A DNA stretch of 50,826 nt from Faecalicoccus sp. (GTDB taxonomy: Bacteria > Bacillota_I > Bacilli_A > Erysipelotrichales > Erysipelotrichaceae). Numbering within the stretch: the first letter of the stretch is position 1; every line of letters starts with the position of its first letter. The translations under genes and the position numbers were made by a program. The stretch spans positions 1 through 50,826 of the forward strand of contig JAGAWH010000067.1 in assembly GCA_017941505.1 (NCBI GenBank), read 5' to 3'. The notes under the pieces were generated by a model. That model had not been told where the DNA came from. It worked only from the letters and a program-made list of their open reading frames with translations, and searched no databases. This document shows positions 50,826-50,826 of this stretch, piece by piece.

Positions 50826-50826
50826 A

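Overview
This window comes from a low-GC Bacillota (Firmicutes) genome. Low GC, strong AGGAGG-type ribosome binding sites, many intrinsic terminators, a cre-like site, a mannose-family PTS, a BirA-type biotin repressor/ligase and dense minus-strand operons all fit. My best guess is a host-associated member of the Erysipelotrichia, but that is inference; no rRNA or other marker gene is present. I saw no tRNA, rRNA or CRISPR array.

Layout. 1-5.4 kb: tail of an Asp/Tyr-rich protein, a small PepSY protein, an operon of a MATE exporter with a degenerate kinase-like protein and an acidic partner, then TcdA, a short-chain dehydrogenase and a helical unknown. 5.5-12.1 kb: HAD phosphatase with a PTS-EIIB/ROK-like fusion, then an operon of a serine hydrolase, a histidine phosphatase and a sortase-anchored metallophosphoesterase. 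12.2-19.7 kb: PadR/DUF2812 pair behind twin operators, a frameshifted membrane gene with NudC, a DUF5131-like/DUF4186 fusion, an AEC transporter, a Cof phosphatase, BirA and a GH1 glucosidase. 20-21 kb: an Abi_2/HEPN abortive-infection gene broken by an amber codon. 21-29.4 kb: a large ABC-FtsX exporter, an OatA-like acetyltransferase, a chagasin-like lipoprotein, Ogt, a phosphoesterase, and a protein that looks like an SDR fused to the tail of a GMC oxidoreductase.

29.4-30.6 kb is the most striking part: a compact type III toxin-antitoxin system (two 33-nt antitoxin RNA repeats with their own promoter and terminator, plus a ToxN/AbiQ-like gene). It lies between two 73-bp direct repeats that duplicate the 3' end and terminator of the neighbouring PTS operon. 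30.5-38.6 kb: the mannose-family PTS operon, an aldo-keto reductase/flavodoxin chimera, and a four-gene sensory operon (sugar-binding protein, histidine kinase, NarL-type regulator, second binding protein). The sensory operon and the PTS operon share a TGACA-N2-TGTCA palindrome upstream, so the sensor probably activates both itself and the PTS, while a cre-like site adds catabolite control.

38.7-40.0 kb is a solitary TnpB element. 40.0-49.2 kb is a ten-gene Mrp/Mbh-like cation/proton antiporter operon with four large antiporter-type subunits and no redox or hydrogenase genes in view. The window ends with an SGNH hydrolase and the C-terminal part of a P-type ATPase.

A recurring theme is gene remodelling: two or three apparent in-frame fusion scars, one frameshift, one amber pseudogene, and small defence or mobile loci inserted between housekeeping operons.
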